In this document: piece after piece, positions 48,626-59,110 of the stretch
Layout: each line of letters starts with the position of its first letter
Numbering within the stretch: position 1 is the stretch's first letter
Source of the DNA: Heliocidaris erythrogramma
Taxonomy: Eukaryota; Echinodermata; Echinoidea; Camarodonta; Echinometridae
DNA: 64,000 nt
Reading direction: 5' to 3'
Assembly (NCBI GenBank): GCA_025617745.1
Contig: CM046853.1
Coordinates: forward strand, 65,801,981 to 65,865,980
Position numbers and translations under genes: made by a program
Notes under the pieces: generated by a model
Told to the model about the DNA's origin: nothing
Database searches by the model: none
Seen by the model: only the letters and a program-made list of their open reading frames with translations

Positions 48626-48965
48626 TGGTATTTTGTGTACAGCTCAACAAACAATAAAACCCCACTTATTACAAATTCGGGCCCTACCACAAGAGACTCT
48701 GTACAACGGTCCCGATCCACTCATTGAGAAATTCCGTACTACCAGCTACGGCGGTAAGGATCTTGTATATTAGGGACAAGTCTTCTTTTGACGAGAAGCT
48801 ATAGACGAAGTGCGCTGTATAGCTTGCTGCTAATTAATTTAGTGTTGACAATTCTTTTTAGTAGATGATTTTGCCATTTCATTGTCTAAAAACTTTGAAT
48901 TTTGGATGCTAAATATCACAGATCCAATGTGAACAAAATAAAATATGGTGCTTACCAGTTTTGGA

Positions 48966-49217
48966 CAAATTTAAGTCACACTGTCACATCCGTTTTTCGG
49001 ATGGGGGGGGGGGGGCAATGAAGACAAAACCCAGACGACATGTTTGCCCCCCAATATTTTTTGGGAGATTGAGACTGCCGTAATCGTCAGCATATGACAA
49101 TAAGTCTTTATCAGGACGGACAACCATATGACAACAGCGAATAAAAATATCTTCTTTAAATTTGGGGACTCAATGGTAGACGTCAAAGCTAATAAATGAC
49201 GCACTTTTTGTATCAAG
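48966..49217. other. Poly(G)-bearing stretch before the three-copy repeat
   Basis: Holds a G run near 49003-49015 and the inverted words tttgccccccaat and ggggggcaatg. It probably belongs to the same GC-tract repeat family. Confidence 0.35.
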
Positions 49218-49830
49218 GTGCTGGAATATCCAATATTTGGGAAGCAAGGTTCCCAGATAATAATATTATGTAACTTGTGTACGTAGCTCCTGTAAGTACG
49301 AAAAGTAATTTCAATTTGCTCGCTAGATTCGCTCGCTCGCACCATTTAGAAATTGAAAAGTTGATATTCGGGCAAAAGGCGTCCCTTTCGGCAGTGGGAT
49401 GTAGCCCCCCTCCCCCCCCCCCCGAGGATTTTCAAAGTTCCGATATTCGGGCAACCACCACTTCATATTCGGGCAGCTAGGTACCAGAATATCCATATTT
49501 TGGGCAGCGAGGTTCCCAGATAACTAACCTCTGTATGTAACTTCTGTACATTTTCACAACGATTTTTTAAAAATTTGCTATATGATATTGGTGATATTGG
49601 TGATATTCCGCCACAAGGCGTCCCTTTCGCAAATGGGATGCAGCACCCCCCCCCCCCCCCCCCCTCCGAGGATGTCAAAGTTCTGATATTCGGGCAGCAA
49701 TGTGCCAGAATATCCACATATTTGGGCAGTGAAGTTCCCGGATAATCAACTTCTGTACATTTTCACTACGAATTTTTTTTTTAAATGCTTGCTCGCTTCG
49801 TTCGCTCGCAAAAATTTCTGCCTGTAAGTA
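49218..49830. repeat. Three tandem diverged copies of a poly(C)-bearing repeat
   Basis: Copies start at 49218, 49481 and 49702 with gtgc(t/c)(g)gaatatcc or gtaccagaatatcc, followed by gggcagcgaggttcccagataa and a 'gtaacttctgtac' word. In the full copies this is followed by ggcgtccctttcgca..gggatg, a C run (49413-49422; 49646-49664, 19 C's) and gatattcgggca. Copies 1 and 3 keep a 'ttgctcgct...cgctcgctcgca' segment. Confidence 0.65.
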
Positions 49831-50164
49831 TAGGCCAATATAATCTTTCTCTGGAAACCAGGAGCAAGTGCTCGGTTGCATGTGATGCATAGTGTCATAG
49901 ACCTTAAACAAACGCCTTTACATGAAAATATATATAGCTTTTAAAACAGAAGATTTTCGCGAATCATCCGCGAATGCCAGCCTTTATAGATTTATGTACA
50001 CACAGACGGTACTGCGCATGTACCTATTGTACAATTCGACCAAAACAGACTCGCTCTTGTTATTTTGGGTATACCACCTCGGCACTGCCTGTGCTAACGA
50101 TGGAAGTTTTTGAAGCGTAGGGTCCGAACACCTAGTTGAGGGAGTTTATTTGGGATCGTTTAAA

Positions 50165-50325
50165 CTTACAATTTCCTTTAAAATTACCCCATAAATTAGT
50201 TTCTGAAAGTGCTATCATATCTAATATTGTTCAGTATGTATCATTTTACTACTGTACCGAATTTGGTGCTTTTAGACAAAAGTGCACAATTCAGCCAAAA
50301 GTCGGAGCTATGCCGCCTTACTATA
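50165..50325 (-). repeat. Dispersed repeat 'tagtacggcggcatagct', reverse copy
   Basis: Inverted, diverged copy of 48496-48625, reading on the minus strand from tatagtaaggcggcatagct at 50325. It lies about 1.6 kb from its partner, with the three-copy poly(C) repeat between them. Confidence 0.6.
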
Positions 50326-50339
50326 AGCCACCTGAATGA

Positions 50340-51690
50340 AAGTGTAGTGACTCTGGAACACGCTAAACCATTTAATTAAGTTGGGAAAAACTTTTTATTT
50401 CATTCACCCAAACTTGAATGGCTGATACGCAATGAAGCTGTGAGCAGTTGGCCATGAAGGCCCTTAATCGTTTACTAATGAGGATATAATTAGGCCGAGT
50501 ATAGGGGTATTGTCTGGGATGGGGTACATTGAATAGCCCCTGTTTGGCGACAGTTGGAGGGGAAAGATACAAAAGGTGTAGATTACTAAATATCTCCCGA
50601 CGTCCAAGCTGAATTCAACAGGCGTTCACGGTGAATGGAGATTGCAGACAATGGAAGCTTTTTCGCTTTCGCCTTTCTGTGATTCAAGTATGAGGTCATA
50701 CTCCACCTGTTTCGCCTCCGTCCGACCCCCCCCCCCCCCCCCCTCCATGTGAAACTCCTTTACAAAATATTGTCGAATTATATCTAGTAACTGTGCTTTT
50801 CTTGTTCAGAATTTGTTTGCGATAGAAACATTTTCTTTTTTTTTTCAAGAAATAAAACAAATGGGAATATGACAATAAATTTTAAAGATGAAATGTTGGA
50901 TCAAAAGAAAATGTTATAGCAATAGATTTGAAGCGAGAAGGAGAGAAAGAAAGAGAAAGAGGGAGAAACTTTAAAAAGAAGATAAGGAAACAGAGAGAGA
51001 GAGAGAGGGGGGAATGAAAGTGATAAATGTGATTTTTTTTTTCAATCATAGCTCCAAAGATATATACTTGTGACAATGCATGTATTCTAGATATTTATGA
51101 CGATTTTTTCCCTTGTTGATAAGTGCGCTATTTATAGGTTCAACCCACTAAATACGCATTAATGTATATCAATAATCAGAATGCGTTTTGCGTATACCTG
51201 CAAAATATGTTTCCATGTCGGGTAAATTAAGGGTATTGTTTTATGAACTATGATTGAAGGAAGTATATATTCAGGATTTTTGCTTGATCTAAACATGATG
51301 GCTTATATATTTATAGGCTTACGTTTATATGAAAATATGCTAACTTGATCTTGGGTTACAAACATAACAAACATACATTTGTAATTTCATATGGCACAAC
51401 GATAGAGTATATAGAGTTACTATATTGTTTAAATATTTCATAACTTTATGAAACATTTAAATATAATTTCATGAAACTGTGCTTTCCTTGTTAGTCATGA
51501 TATGACTGTTTGTTTGTTTGTTTACTTCGTTACTTGCGTTTATGGTAAAATCGCGATTGGTATACTCAACGATCATGTAGTGTTCATATAAATCTTGCTA
51601 CGAAGCCAGCTTGAACCAGATTCTAATTTTTTATAAAACCTTTTAAACGGGATCTACTTCACTATATTCCAGCTTGCCTCAAAATGACGT
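50340..51690. other. AT-rich spacer with poly(C) tract and GA run
   Basis: An 18-base C run at 50726-50743 and a GA run near 50995-51008. No gene recognised. Confidence 0.4.
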
Positions 51691-51962
51691 TTAAGTTATC
51701 TAAGATTGTCCAAGCTAACCCGAGTGGTGAGAGTATTTGACCGTTTGATGTCATTGTTATGCCTGGTCAGAATTAGTTTAAAGTTTGAAAAGGATGTAAC
51801 CCATAGATCTAGCCAATCACAACCCAGCTCTCCATGAAAAAATAAGATTTAGATATCAAGTTAACCGGGCGGTGAATATATAATGCTTACGTCTGAAGTC
51901 ATTGTTTATATGAGTAGAACAGCTCACCGAATAACATTTGAGAAATCCATTGTTATTAGCTA
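51690..51962 (+). repeat. Local repeat family 'ccgggcggtgaat', copy 1
   Basis: Contains aagattgtccaagctaaccc, tagccaatcacaacccagctctc, taaccgggcggtgaatatataatgc and gctcaccgaataacattt. The order recurs at 54430-54712, 55735-55995 and 61880-62035. The downstream part (52859-52950: gttgttttgttaccg... to tgctgaactag) is also shared with copy 2. The family is not protein-coding as far as I can see. Confidence 0.6.
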
Positions 51963-52672
51963 TTATAAAACGGGTTCAAGAATGTAGCCATCTTGATTGA
52001 TCAAATAACACCATGTGACCGTGCAAAAAAAGTGATAACACACGGCAAAAAGCCTCTAAACCAAGCCTGAGCTGCGCGTACGCGTACCTCTGGTGCGTGC
52101 AAACTTAAAACGCAATGAAATCGCGTAGTTTAATTGTCATTTTAGCGCAAGGGATTACATGCGCGCACTGAAACGCGCATGACTTTTGTTGGCTGCGCTT
52201 CTGTGATGTCATCCAGGAAAGCAAATGGCAGCCTCCTGCCATGACTGTGCGAATCTTGGCGTTTCTATGGGGCTCGTAACCATTTTTATAGACTTCATAA
52301 TCATATTGCCGACCCGTAAACGGGTTCAAGAATGTAGCCATCCTGATTGGTCAAATAACACCACATGACCGTGCAACAAAAAGCACTAACGCACGGCCAA
52401 AAAGGTACTTAAGCACGGCTGAGCTGCGCGTACGCGTACCTCTGGTGCGTGCAAACTTAAAACGCAATGAAATCGCGTAGTTTAATTGTCATCTTAGCGC
52501 AGGGATTACATGCGCGCACTAAAACGCGCATGACTTTTGTTGGCTGCGCTTATGTGATGTCATCCAGGAAAGCAAATGGCAGCCTCCATGACGGTGCGAC
52601 TCTTGGCGTTTCTATGGGGTTCGTAACCATTTTTATAGACTTCATAATCATAATTATTGCCGACCCGTTTTT
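51961..52672. mobile_element. Tandem pair of 351-bp MITE-like elements
   Basis: Unit 1 starts at 51967 and unit 2 at 52318, about 95% identical (cgggttcaagaatgtagcca ... attgccgacccgt). Outer ends ttataaaacgggt and acccgtttttataa are inverted, and at the junction acccgt meets aaacgggt. This suggests two elements sharing one end, or slippage of a single element. Repeated 'gcgcgtacgcgtacc' and 'catgcgcgcact' make the interior CpG-rich. Confidence 0.7.
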
Positions 52673-52681
52673 ATAAAACTG

Positions 52682-52848
52682 TTAATACATGGTTGTGCGT
52701 TCGTGCGTTAGGGCGATCCGGCAACACGCAGGTTTTTATCGTGGTGTCGAACACACTCGGCTTGTGCCTCGTGCGTATAATACCACAATAAAAACCTTTT
52801 TGTTGCCAGATCGCACCAACGCACTCCCAACCATGTATTAATAATATA
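52682..52848. mobile_element. Palindromic element with about 65-bp arms
   Basis: 52682-52745 (aatacatggttg...tttttatcg) and 52783-52846 are inverted, about 85% identical. The loop carries cacactcggcttgtgcctcgtgcg. TTAA stands at both outer ends, which could be a TTAA target (piggyBac/Kolobok type) or part of the TIR. It lies directly after the tandem MITE pair. Confidence 0.7.
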
Positions 52849-52950
52849 CAGAAACGAACATTATTATGTTGTTTTGTTACCGTGTAAACTCATGACTTGA
52901 CGGAGATAATTATTAGTCCTTAAAAGTTTGTTAACCTGCTGAACTAGTGT

Positions 52951-53913
52951 CGAGAAATAGGAATAAGATGCTGTCGGCATTACCATGGGTATTAGTTATC
53001 GATAGGAAAATATATTATGACTATCACGCATATTTGAACGAAAGGGGATATTCAGCTGATTTAAAAGAGGTTTGTAAATTGGTCCCAAAGTTTATGACAA
53101 CCAATCAAATACGAGTAAAAACAATATCAATTTTTCGTATTTCCGTATACGAAATGAAAACCTCGTTAAAATGTAAAAATGCCGTTCTCTTACCCGTTCT
53201 AAAGGTTCATACATGAAAACAGTAGAAATTCAGTCTTATATATAACAACAGCATTTTTATCTGGATGCTTACGAGAAATAGGAATAAGATGCTGTCGGCA
53301 TTACCATGGGTATTAGTTATCGATAGGAAAATATATTATGACTATCACGCATATTTGAACGAAAGGGGATATTCAGCTGATTTAAAAGAGGTTTGTAAAT
53401 TGGTCCCAAAGTTTATGACAACCAATCAAATACGAGTAAAAACAATATCAATTTTTCGTATTTCCGTATACGAAATGAAAACCTCGTTAAAATGTAAAAA
53501 TGCCGTTCTCTTACCCGTTCTAAAGGTTCATACATGAAAACAGTAGAAATTCAGTCTTATATATAACAACAGCATTTTTATCTGGATGCTTACGAGAAAT
53601 AGGAATAAGATGCTGTCGGCATTACCATGGGTATTAGTTATCGATAGGAAAATATATTATGACTATCACGCATATTTGAACGAAAGGGGATATTCAGCTG
53701 ATTTAAAAGAGGTTTGTAAATTGGTCCCAAAGTTTATGACAACCAATCAAATACGAGTAAAAACAATATCAATTTTTCGTATTTCCGTATACGAAATGAA
53801 AACCTCGTTAAAATGTAAAAATGCCGTTCTCTTACCCGTTCTAAAGGTTCATACATGAAAACAGTAGAAATTCAGTCTTATATATAACAACAGCATTTTT
53901 ATCTGGATGCTTA
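52951..53913 (+). repeat. Three perfect tandem copies of a 321-bp unit
   Basis: Units at 52951-53271, 53272-53592 and 53593-53913. I see no difference between copies. The period equals 107 codons, so the same open frame of about 90 codons (53265-53537, 53586-53858; M L T R N R N K M L S...) recurs in phase and stops once per unit. It has no domain I recognise. A diverged single copy of the unit's first 100 bp lies at about 54712-54815 (ctgtcggtattac, gactatcacgcatat). The array sits inside local repeat family copy 1. Confidence 0.9.
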
Positions 53914-54429
53914 CTGGCGTATGTTTACTTTTATTAACTGTCAAGATTACATACTCGACTAATATATCTTTAGTTCAATATCTAAACAAAGCTTTCACAC
54001 TTGAGGTAGTATAGCTGTAATGTTCAGTCCCAGTTATAGAGGTCGTTTTCCTTTCATTATTATTTCAAAAAGCTGTTTAGAAACTAAAGCTATCGCATTA
54101 GAAAATTTATTCCAAATGCAGGTTAAAACGATTCATAATTAAAGAAAGCTAAGGATGTAGACATTCTTAATGAGTAAGTAACCTACCGATACCTTTACAA
54201 AATTGATAATACTATTTTTTTTTAAAGGTTACAAATCAAACTTCACCTCGTTGCATGTGTTTGCATCTTCTGTTGCGTTAAGGAATGTGTGTCTTTTATG
54301 ATTAACATATTTGTGTGTGGGTTTTTTTTCTTCTACTTCTTCTCTTTAATTCTTGGAAATGAGATAGAAATTTCGAATATTCAGGGAATATAAATCATCG
54401 CTGAAAACCGGGTCGAACCGTAATATGAT

Positions 54430-54815
54430 ACTTTCAAAAGTTTGAAAGGATACAGGCCCAATCACCAGCTCTCAATGACGCAATGAGAGTCAGGTAAAGC
54501 TAACCGGGCGGTGAATGTATCATGCATACGTTTGAAGCCATTGTTTACATACTACGTAGAACGGCTCACCGAATAGCATCGAAAAACTATTGTTATCAGG
54601 TGTATAGAAACGGGAATCATTATTGGGTTGTATTGTTCCCACATAAATTCATGGCTTGATTGAAATAATTAATCAGTCCTGTAAAAAGCTTTGTTTTACA
54701 TGCTGAACTAGCCTTGAACTATAAGAATAGATAACATGAAACTGTCGGTATTACTTTATTAATATTTATGACACAAAACATCATGACTATCACGCATATC
54801 GAATTAAAGTTCATA
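54430..54815 (+). repeat. Local repeat family 'ccgggcggtgaat', copy 2
   Basis: Shares caatcaccagctctc, taaccgggcggtgaatgtatcatgc, acggctcaccgaatagcat, cattattgggttgtattgtt and tgctgaactag with the other copies. It then shows a diverged, unamplified version of the start of the 321-bp unit. It shows what copy 1 looked like before amplification. Confidence 0.6.
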
Positions 54816-55734
54816 TTTTTAAAAAGAGATGTTGAGAAATCATTCAAGAAGCTTATTGGAAGCAATTTTAACCAAGTAATAAATGACTATGACATTTCTT
54901 TCAAAATTATCTTCTGGATATGATAATGAATACATGATTTGTTTGTTCCGCTGATCGAATAGAAATCTCATTGAAAATCATAAGTGTTTACCAAGTCTAT
55001 GCTTAATAGAAAATAGCATAGTACTCTGTGTCCGATTGGTTTCACACGAATTTGTTGACTTATCTAGCAGATCATTGCAAAATCGGGCTTATGGCAGGAG
55101 ATATATTCATCATAATGTACATGTATATACTTTTGATTGGGAATAGATACACATGATTCCTAAATCCTTAGTATACATAACTATGTCCTATTTCAATATC
55201 TAAGAAAGAGAATTTACACCTTAACCTATTTAGATGTATTTCGTTGTAATTTAAGTCCAATTAAATAATTTTATATCAAATTACAATGTTTATAGTTCAA
55301 AAACAACTGCCAATCAATGAAATTTCAAGTTAATTCAAATACCAATGGATTCAATTTCAATGACTTGTCGTTAACCCAATGTGAATGGTGATAATCATTT
55401 AGGTTTTTCTGGGGTTTTTTTTTTGTTTTTACATTTTTATTTTAAAAATGTTAAAAAGCGAACTTCAAATGTTAACGTATTTTCTTCTGCTTCTGCTGAA
55501 GCGAGATGTATGTTGACATAATCAAGAGATTTGTTCATTTTGCCATATTTGAAAGTGATATGGAAATATCACTGTCAATTCATAGTCCGCGAAATATTAA
55601 CCACCACCGAAAATCGGTTTGACCAGATATTTGATGTTCTTAAGTTTCAAAGAGGATCGAGTAAGGCACATCCCATCACCACGTGAAAGAATAAGAACAT
55701 ATTTAATGTATTTGGCGTCAGATAAGATTGTCCA

Positions 55735-56010
55735 AGCCATTGTGCAAGCAAGCCTCACAGTGAATGCATGCCTCTGCCGTTTGAAGCCATGTTTACCGGG
55801 GTTGAACGGATTTAGCCAGTCACAGCCCAGCTCTCTGTGGAACAATGAGATTCAGGTAATAAACTTACAGCTAACCGAGCGGTGAATGTATAATGCATAC
55901 GTTTGAAGCCATTTGTTTTACCTAGGTAAAACGGCTCACCGAATAGCATCTGAGAAACTTTTGTTACCAAGTGTAGAAATTGGTATCATTATTGGGTTGT
56001 ATTGTTTGCC
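55735..56010 (+). repeat. Local repeat family 'ccgggcggtgaat', copy 3
   Basis: Shares gattgtccaagcc, agccagtcacagcccagctc, taaccgagcggtgaatgtat, acggctcaccgaatagcatc and attattgggttgtattgttt, then diverges at 'gcccgg'. The 321-bp unit part is absent. Confidence 0.6.
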
Positions 56011-56798
56011 CGGAAAGTAGCTTTTTATCGACGTTTCATCACAGTTGACTCGGTTTAAAATAACAATATTCTTTGTTCTTGGAAGAGAGAAAACAGCATG
56101 AGAGGGAGAGAGAGAGAGAGAGAGAGAGAATATTTTGAATGGTCGATTATGCTTGACAAATCATAATAAATACATAATAACATATAAGAGTCTAGGCCCT
56201 AAAGTAAATGTCAAATTCGTGGTAATAAAATTTCTAATCATGTTTTCCAGATTTTTACCATTTCGTTATGAATTTCACAAACCCAAAGTCGATATGGATT
56301 TTGCTATAATTATACTGAAGAAAAGGAGATCGAAAAGATGACATTTACAATAGTCCCACCCTTTCTATTTCTTACAGTTCTGTGTTTTGACAAACTGGCA
56401 GGGGCGTGTCCAGAGATTGTTGAAAAATGAGCGAAATCCCCTCTGGAGAGGGGGTGTACCTGTAAGTTGTTATCTGTCTATTCTTTTTTGTTGATCACCA
56501 TGGTCACTGTTAAAGTAATATTGTAACCGCTTATGATTATTTATTTTTCTTATTTATTATCTGATTCAGTGTTGTAAATTCATACCAGCAAGAAAACAAG
56601 AAATTTACAGATGGACAATGAATACTTAAAGGTTGACTAAATTTGAGAGAAAATAGGTGCTGTTTCCATGTATTTTTGCCTTCTAATCACGAATCTGGCA
56701 ATCGAAGGGGGAAAGTAGAGGTTTTGGGACCGTTCCTTAAAACTCGTGAGCTGATTGGCTAATTGGCGTCATACCCCAAGTGACATATGAAGAGTAAT
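56011..56798. other. AT-rich spacer with GA run
   Basis: A GA run at about 56103-56128. A word gcaggggcgtgtccagag at 56398 recalls ends of the ggcggatccag elements. No gene recognised. Confidence 0.4.
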
Positions 56799-56960
56799 GG
56801 GGTGTTGCAATCAATTGCAAATTGTAAAGCGAATTAGAACAACCATTTTGAATGGTTCAGGGTCTGCCCATTCAAGAAGATGCGCTTGCAACAATGATTT
56901 TGATTGGTCAGTACCGATCAGTTGCAACTTGCAATCAATCGCAACTTTCTTGCAACACCC
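56799..56960. mobile_element. 162-bp MITE with ggggtgttgcaa ends
   Basis: ggggtgttgcaatcaattgc at the left is inverted against gcaatcaatcgcaactttcttgcaacaccc at the right, with a small spacer difference. Flanks agagtaat and tataagag do not give a clean duplication. No coding capacity. Confidence 0.6.
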
Positions 56961-57257
56961 TATAAGAGGCACAAGATCTACAGGCTGCAGCATATAACAT
57001 TGTACACACAGTGCGGTATTTGACCCCTCTGTTCAACGGACAATTTATGAAAAAAGGAAATTAATCAATATAGTCTTAGGAGTGAATAATCATTATCAAT
57101 ATATTTTCTACAAGATCAGCAAACACTTTTGCCCAAATATACAGCTCTCATCCATCTGAGCTTGCCAAACGAAAGTTTTGCATTGGTGTTAAACGCGTGC
57201 ACAGCCATTTTATTCGTCTGTACAATGTACTACACATCTTTAGTACGGCAGTTACTA

Positions 57258-58175
57258 GGTACGTTCACACGTAGAGCGATAGCATCGATGCTATCTAGGT
57301 TTCGAGACTATTTTGGTGATGACCAGACAGTTTTAAGACCAAATGCAGTCTGAACGCAGATAGTCACGAGATAGAAGCGAGTTGGAGCTAGGTTTCCAAA
57401 CTATTCTGGCAGCGAGTTTAGCAGGAGTAAATCTCAGGATCCAGCGACAAAGCATCGACGCTTTGCGGTAGACCATCCACCGCGCTTGTGACTATTTGTA
57501 ATGTGAGCGCAATCGCTGCTACTTCACTTGCTGCTATTATATTTCTGTCTGTTTCATGTGGTGCTATAATATAATGTAATGTATGTATTCATGACTTTCT
57601 GATGTACCCTCTTCCCTACTTTTTTCTATTATCATTCTGTCTGTTTCATCTGGTGCTGTAATGTAATATATGTATTCATGTGATGTAGGGGTAAGTAGGC
57701 TACTGTGTATACTGTGTGGTAAGGGAGGGGGCTGTTTTTCCCCCTTCTTTTTATCTTTTTCTTTATATGATGTGGTATTTAGATATTGATTTACATGTGC
57801 TTACCAGAGAATAGTGTGCATGTGTTTTATATTGGTATAACATTGGAGTTCAGTCGATTTTGACATGTACAAGGTTTATTTAAAATTAAGTATTATAACA
57901 CATGTATTTACTAGTTGATTGTATTATCGATATTACAAATGAATTGTTATTGTGTTATTATGTTGATTTACGAAGACAAATAAATATTATTCAAAACAAA
58001 AACTTACACTTACACTCGGGTCACTCTGTGTGGCGCAGTAATTTATTGTTTTGGCAGCGAGTGAGCGATGAATAGTCACGAGTGGGTGATAGAAGCAAGT
58101 CGATAATGGCCTGTCTGAACGTACTGGAAATAGTTTCGAGACTTACATAGCATCGATGATATGTACTACTGTGAA
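57258..58175. mobile_element. TIR element 'gcatcgatgctat' of about 920 bp
   Basis: The left end (gttcacacg...gcatcgatgctatctagg...cgagactattt, 57263-57316) is inverted against the right end (58125-58174). Subterminal words (atagtcacgag, gatagaagcgagt) recur in direct orientation at 57360-57380 and 58072-58100. The centre (57530-58000) resembles an AT-rich 3' UTR ending in aataaatattattcaaaac. A LINE 3' end captured within it is possible but unproven. Confidence 0.5.
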
Positions 58176-58454
58176 CATAACTACTATGTTCCCCTCTTAC
58201 TAAGCGACTGGTGAACGCTTTTGTTTTGTTTATTTCACTTTCGGCTTTTTTTTTTACTTCGCTTTACATAACGGTAGTACTGACTTAGATTTTGACTGAA
58301 TTCGAGAAACTTATATAAAGAGAGTTGGGAGACTTTTTGCGCCAGATACGAACTCGATCCCGAAGGCAAAGAAGCTCAAGTGGCAAGGGAATTCGACCAT
58401 ATTATATGTTTGAACCCCACGCAGAAGACGCGCCGGGGACAGGTGAAGGGGCCG

Positions 58455-58514
58455 TGGGTGAAGTAACTCCAGGGAGCTCCAACGCGTTGGAGCTCCCTGG
58501 AGTTAGGGGTGAAG
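58455..58514. mobile_element. Micro-palindrome P1 (42 bp) with 9-bp target duplication
   Basis: 58464-58505 is a perfect 42-bp palindrome (taactccagg... centred on acgcgt). It is flanked by tgggtgaag (58455-58463) and ggggtgaag (58506-58514). No spacer separates the arms at all. A 9-bp duplication fits Mutator-type integration, but the element is far smaller than known MULE derivatives. Confidence 0.6.
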
Positions 58515-58705
58515 TAGACCATGGGCGTCAATCCGAGTAGAGAATCTATTGTTCATGGGGGACGGCTATTGTGTCGTCCCCCCATGATGAATAGAGTGAC
58601 GTCACGATTTCCGCCCATGAAGTAGACCGAAAATTCTGTCTTTCGTTCGTCAGCTCTTCACTTAGCTAACGAACGAGAGACAGAATTATCGGTCTATGGG
58701 TGAAG
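58515..58705. mobile_element. Micro-palindrome P3 (74 bp), interrupted by P2
   Basis: P3 consists of 58515-58520 plus 58629-58696. It has 33-bp arms (tagaccga...agct) with three mismatches and an 8-bp loop. It is followed by tgggtgaag (58697-58705), the third copy of the 9-bp word seen around P1. P1 and P3 therefore used the same target word. P2 lies inside the left arm of P3. Confidence 0.6.
58521..58618. mobile_element. Micro-palindrome P2 (98 bp) nested in P3
   Basis: Arms of about 44 bp (atgggcg... to tgggggacg and back to cgcccat) with roughly 75% pairing. Flanked on both sides by gaagtagacc (58511-58520, 58619-58628), a 10-bp duplication made partly of P3 sequence. P2 therefore arrived after P3. 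Confidence 0.6.
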
Positions 58706-58911
58706 CTGCTGCAGCTGCTGGAGATGATGTCGTTGAAAAAAAGATTGGAAGACTTGACTCCAAGTCTGATCGTTGGAATAGCTGAATCTTTCAGCTTGCT
58801 TCTCCTTTTCTTCATGTCAAATTCGGAATACAGGCCAGGATCCTCAAAATCATCTTCGGCAAAGTGATCTTTGCAGATTGTACTCCACTCACTTGGCCGG
58901 CCCTTGCCACT
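58666..58911 (-). CDS. Exon with C-terminal half of a THAP zinc-finger domain
   Basis: Reading the minus strand, the frame gives PSEWSTICKDHF, then 26 residues rich in D/E and K/R, then AIPTI. THAP domains are C2CH zinc fingers that bind DNA. Their second half is Trp, Cys-x2-His-Phe and a closing A-V/I-P-T-I/F, with about this spacing. The Cys is at 58875-58873, His at 58866-58864, AIPTI at 58782-58768. A stop lies upstream in frame near 58929, and cag at 58914-58912 could be a splice acceptor, so the first half (C-x2-4-C) should lie on another exon, which I did not find. After AIPTI the frame runs on to SSSCSSFTH, enters palindrome P3 and stops at 58668-58666. The insertion thus seems to have cut the protein short. 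The exon could belong to a host gene or to a THAP-type DNA transposase (P-element-like). Confidence 0.55.
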   Translation of the reverse strand, partial: SGKGRPSEWSTICKDHFAEDDFEDPGLYSEFDMKKRRSKLKDSAIPTIRLGVKSSNLFFNDIISSSCSSFTHRPIILSLVR

Positions 58912-58939
58912 CTGCCCGCGTGAGCTTTACCTTTGCGAC

Positions 58940-59110
58940 CAGGGGCCTGGGGGCCCGGGGTGCGGGGGGTGCTGCAACACCCCCTGCAATTTTTTGAGGG
59001 GTGTACAGCACCCCTAGAAGGCTGAGGATGCTGGGGTCCTGTAGCTAAAAAGAGGCACTTGAGTGCTGAGGACCTTTTTTTTTGCTCACAGCACCACCAG
59101 TAACAAAATC
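58940..59110. other. GC-rich 'ggggtgctgcaacacccc' stretch
   Basis: Short self-complementary words (gggggtgctgcaacaccccc, ggggtgtacagcacccc) cluster here, just upstream of the THAP exon in its transcriptional sense. Probably a small repeat in an intron. Confidence 0.35.

Noticed and set aside
52947-53858. Repeated 90-codon frame in the 321-bp array as a gene family
   Set aside because: No domain or signal, and the copies are identical through recent duplication, so openness says nothing about selection. Reported as a repeat only.
52859-54815. An LTR pair formed by local repeat copies 1 and 2
   Set aside because: No TG...CA ends, primer-binding site, polypurine tract or retroviral coding sequence, and copies 3 and 4 do not fit that layout.
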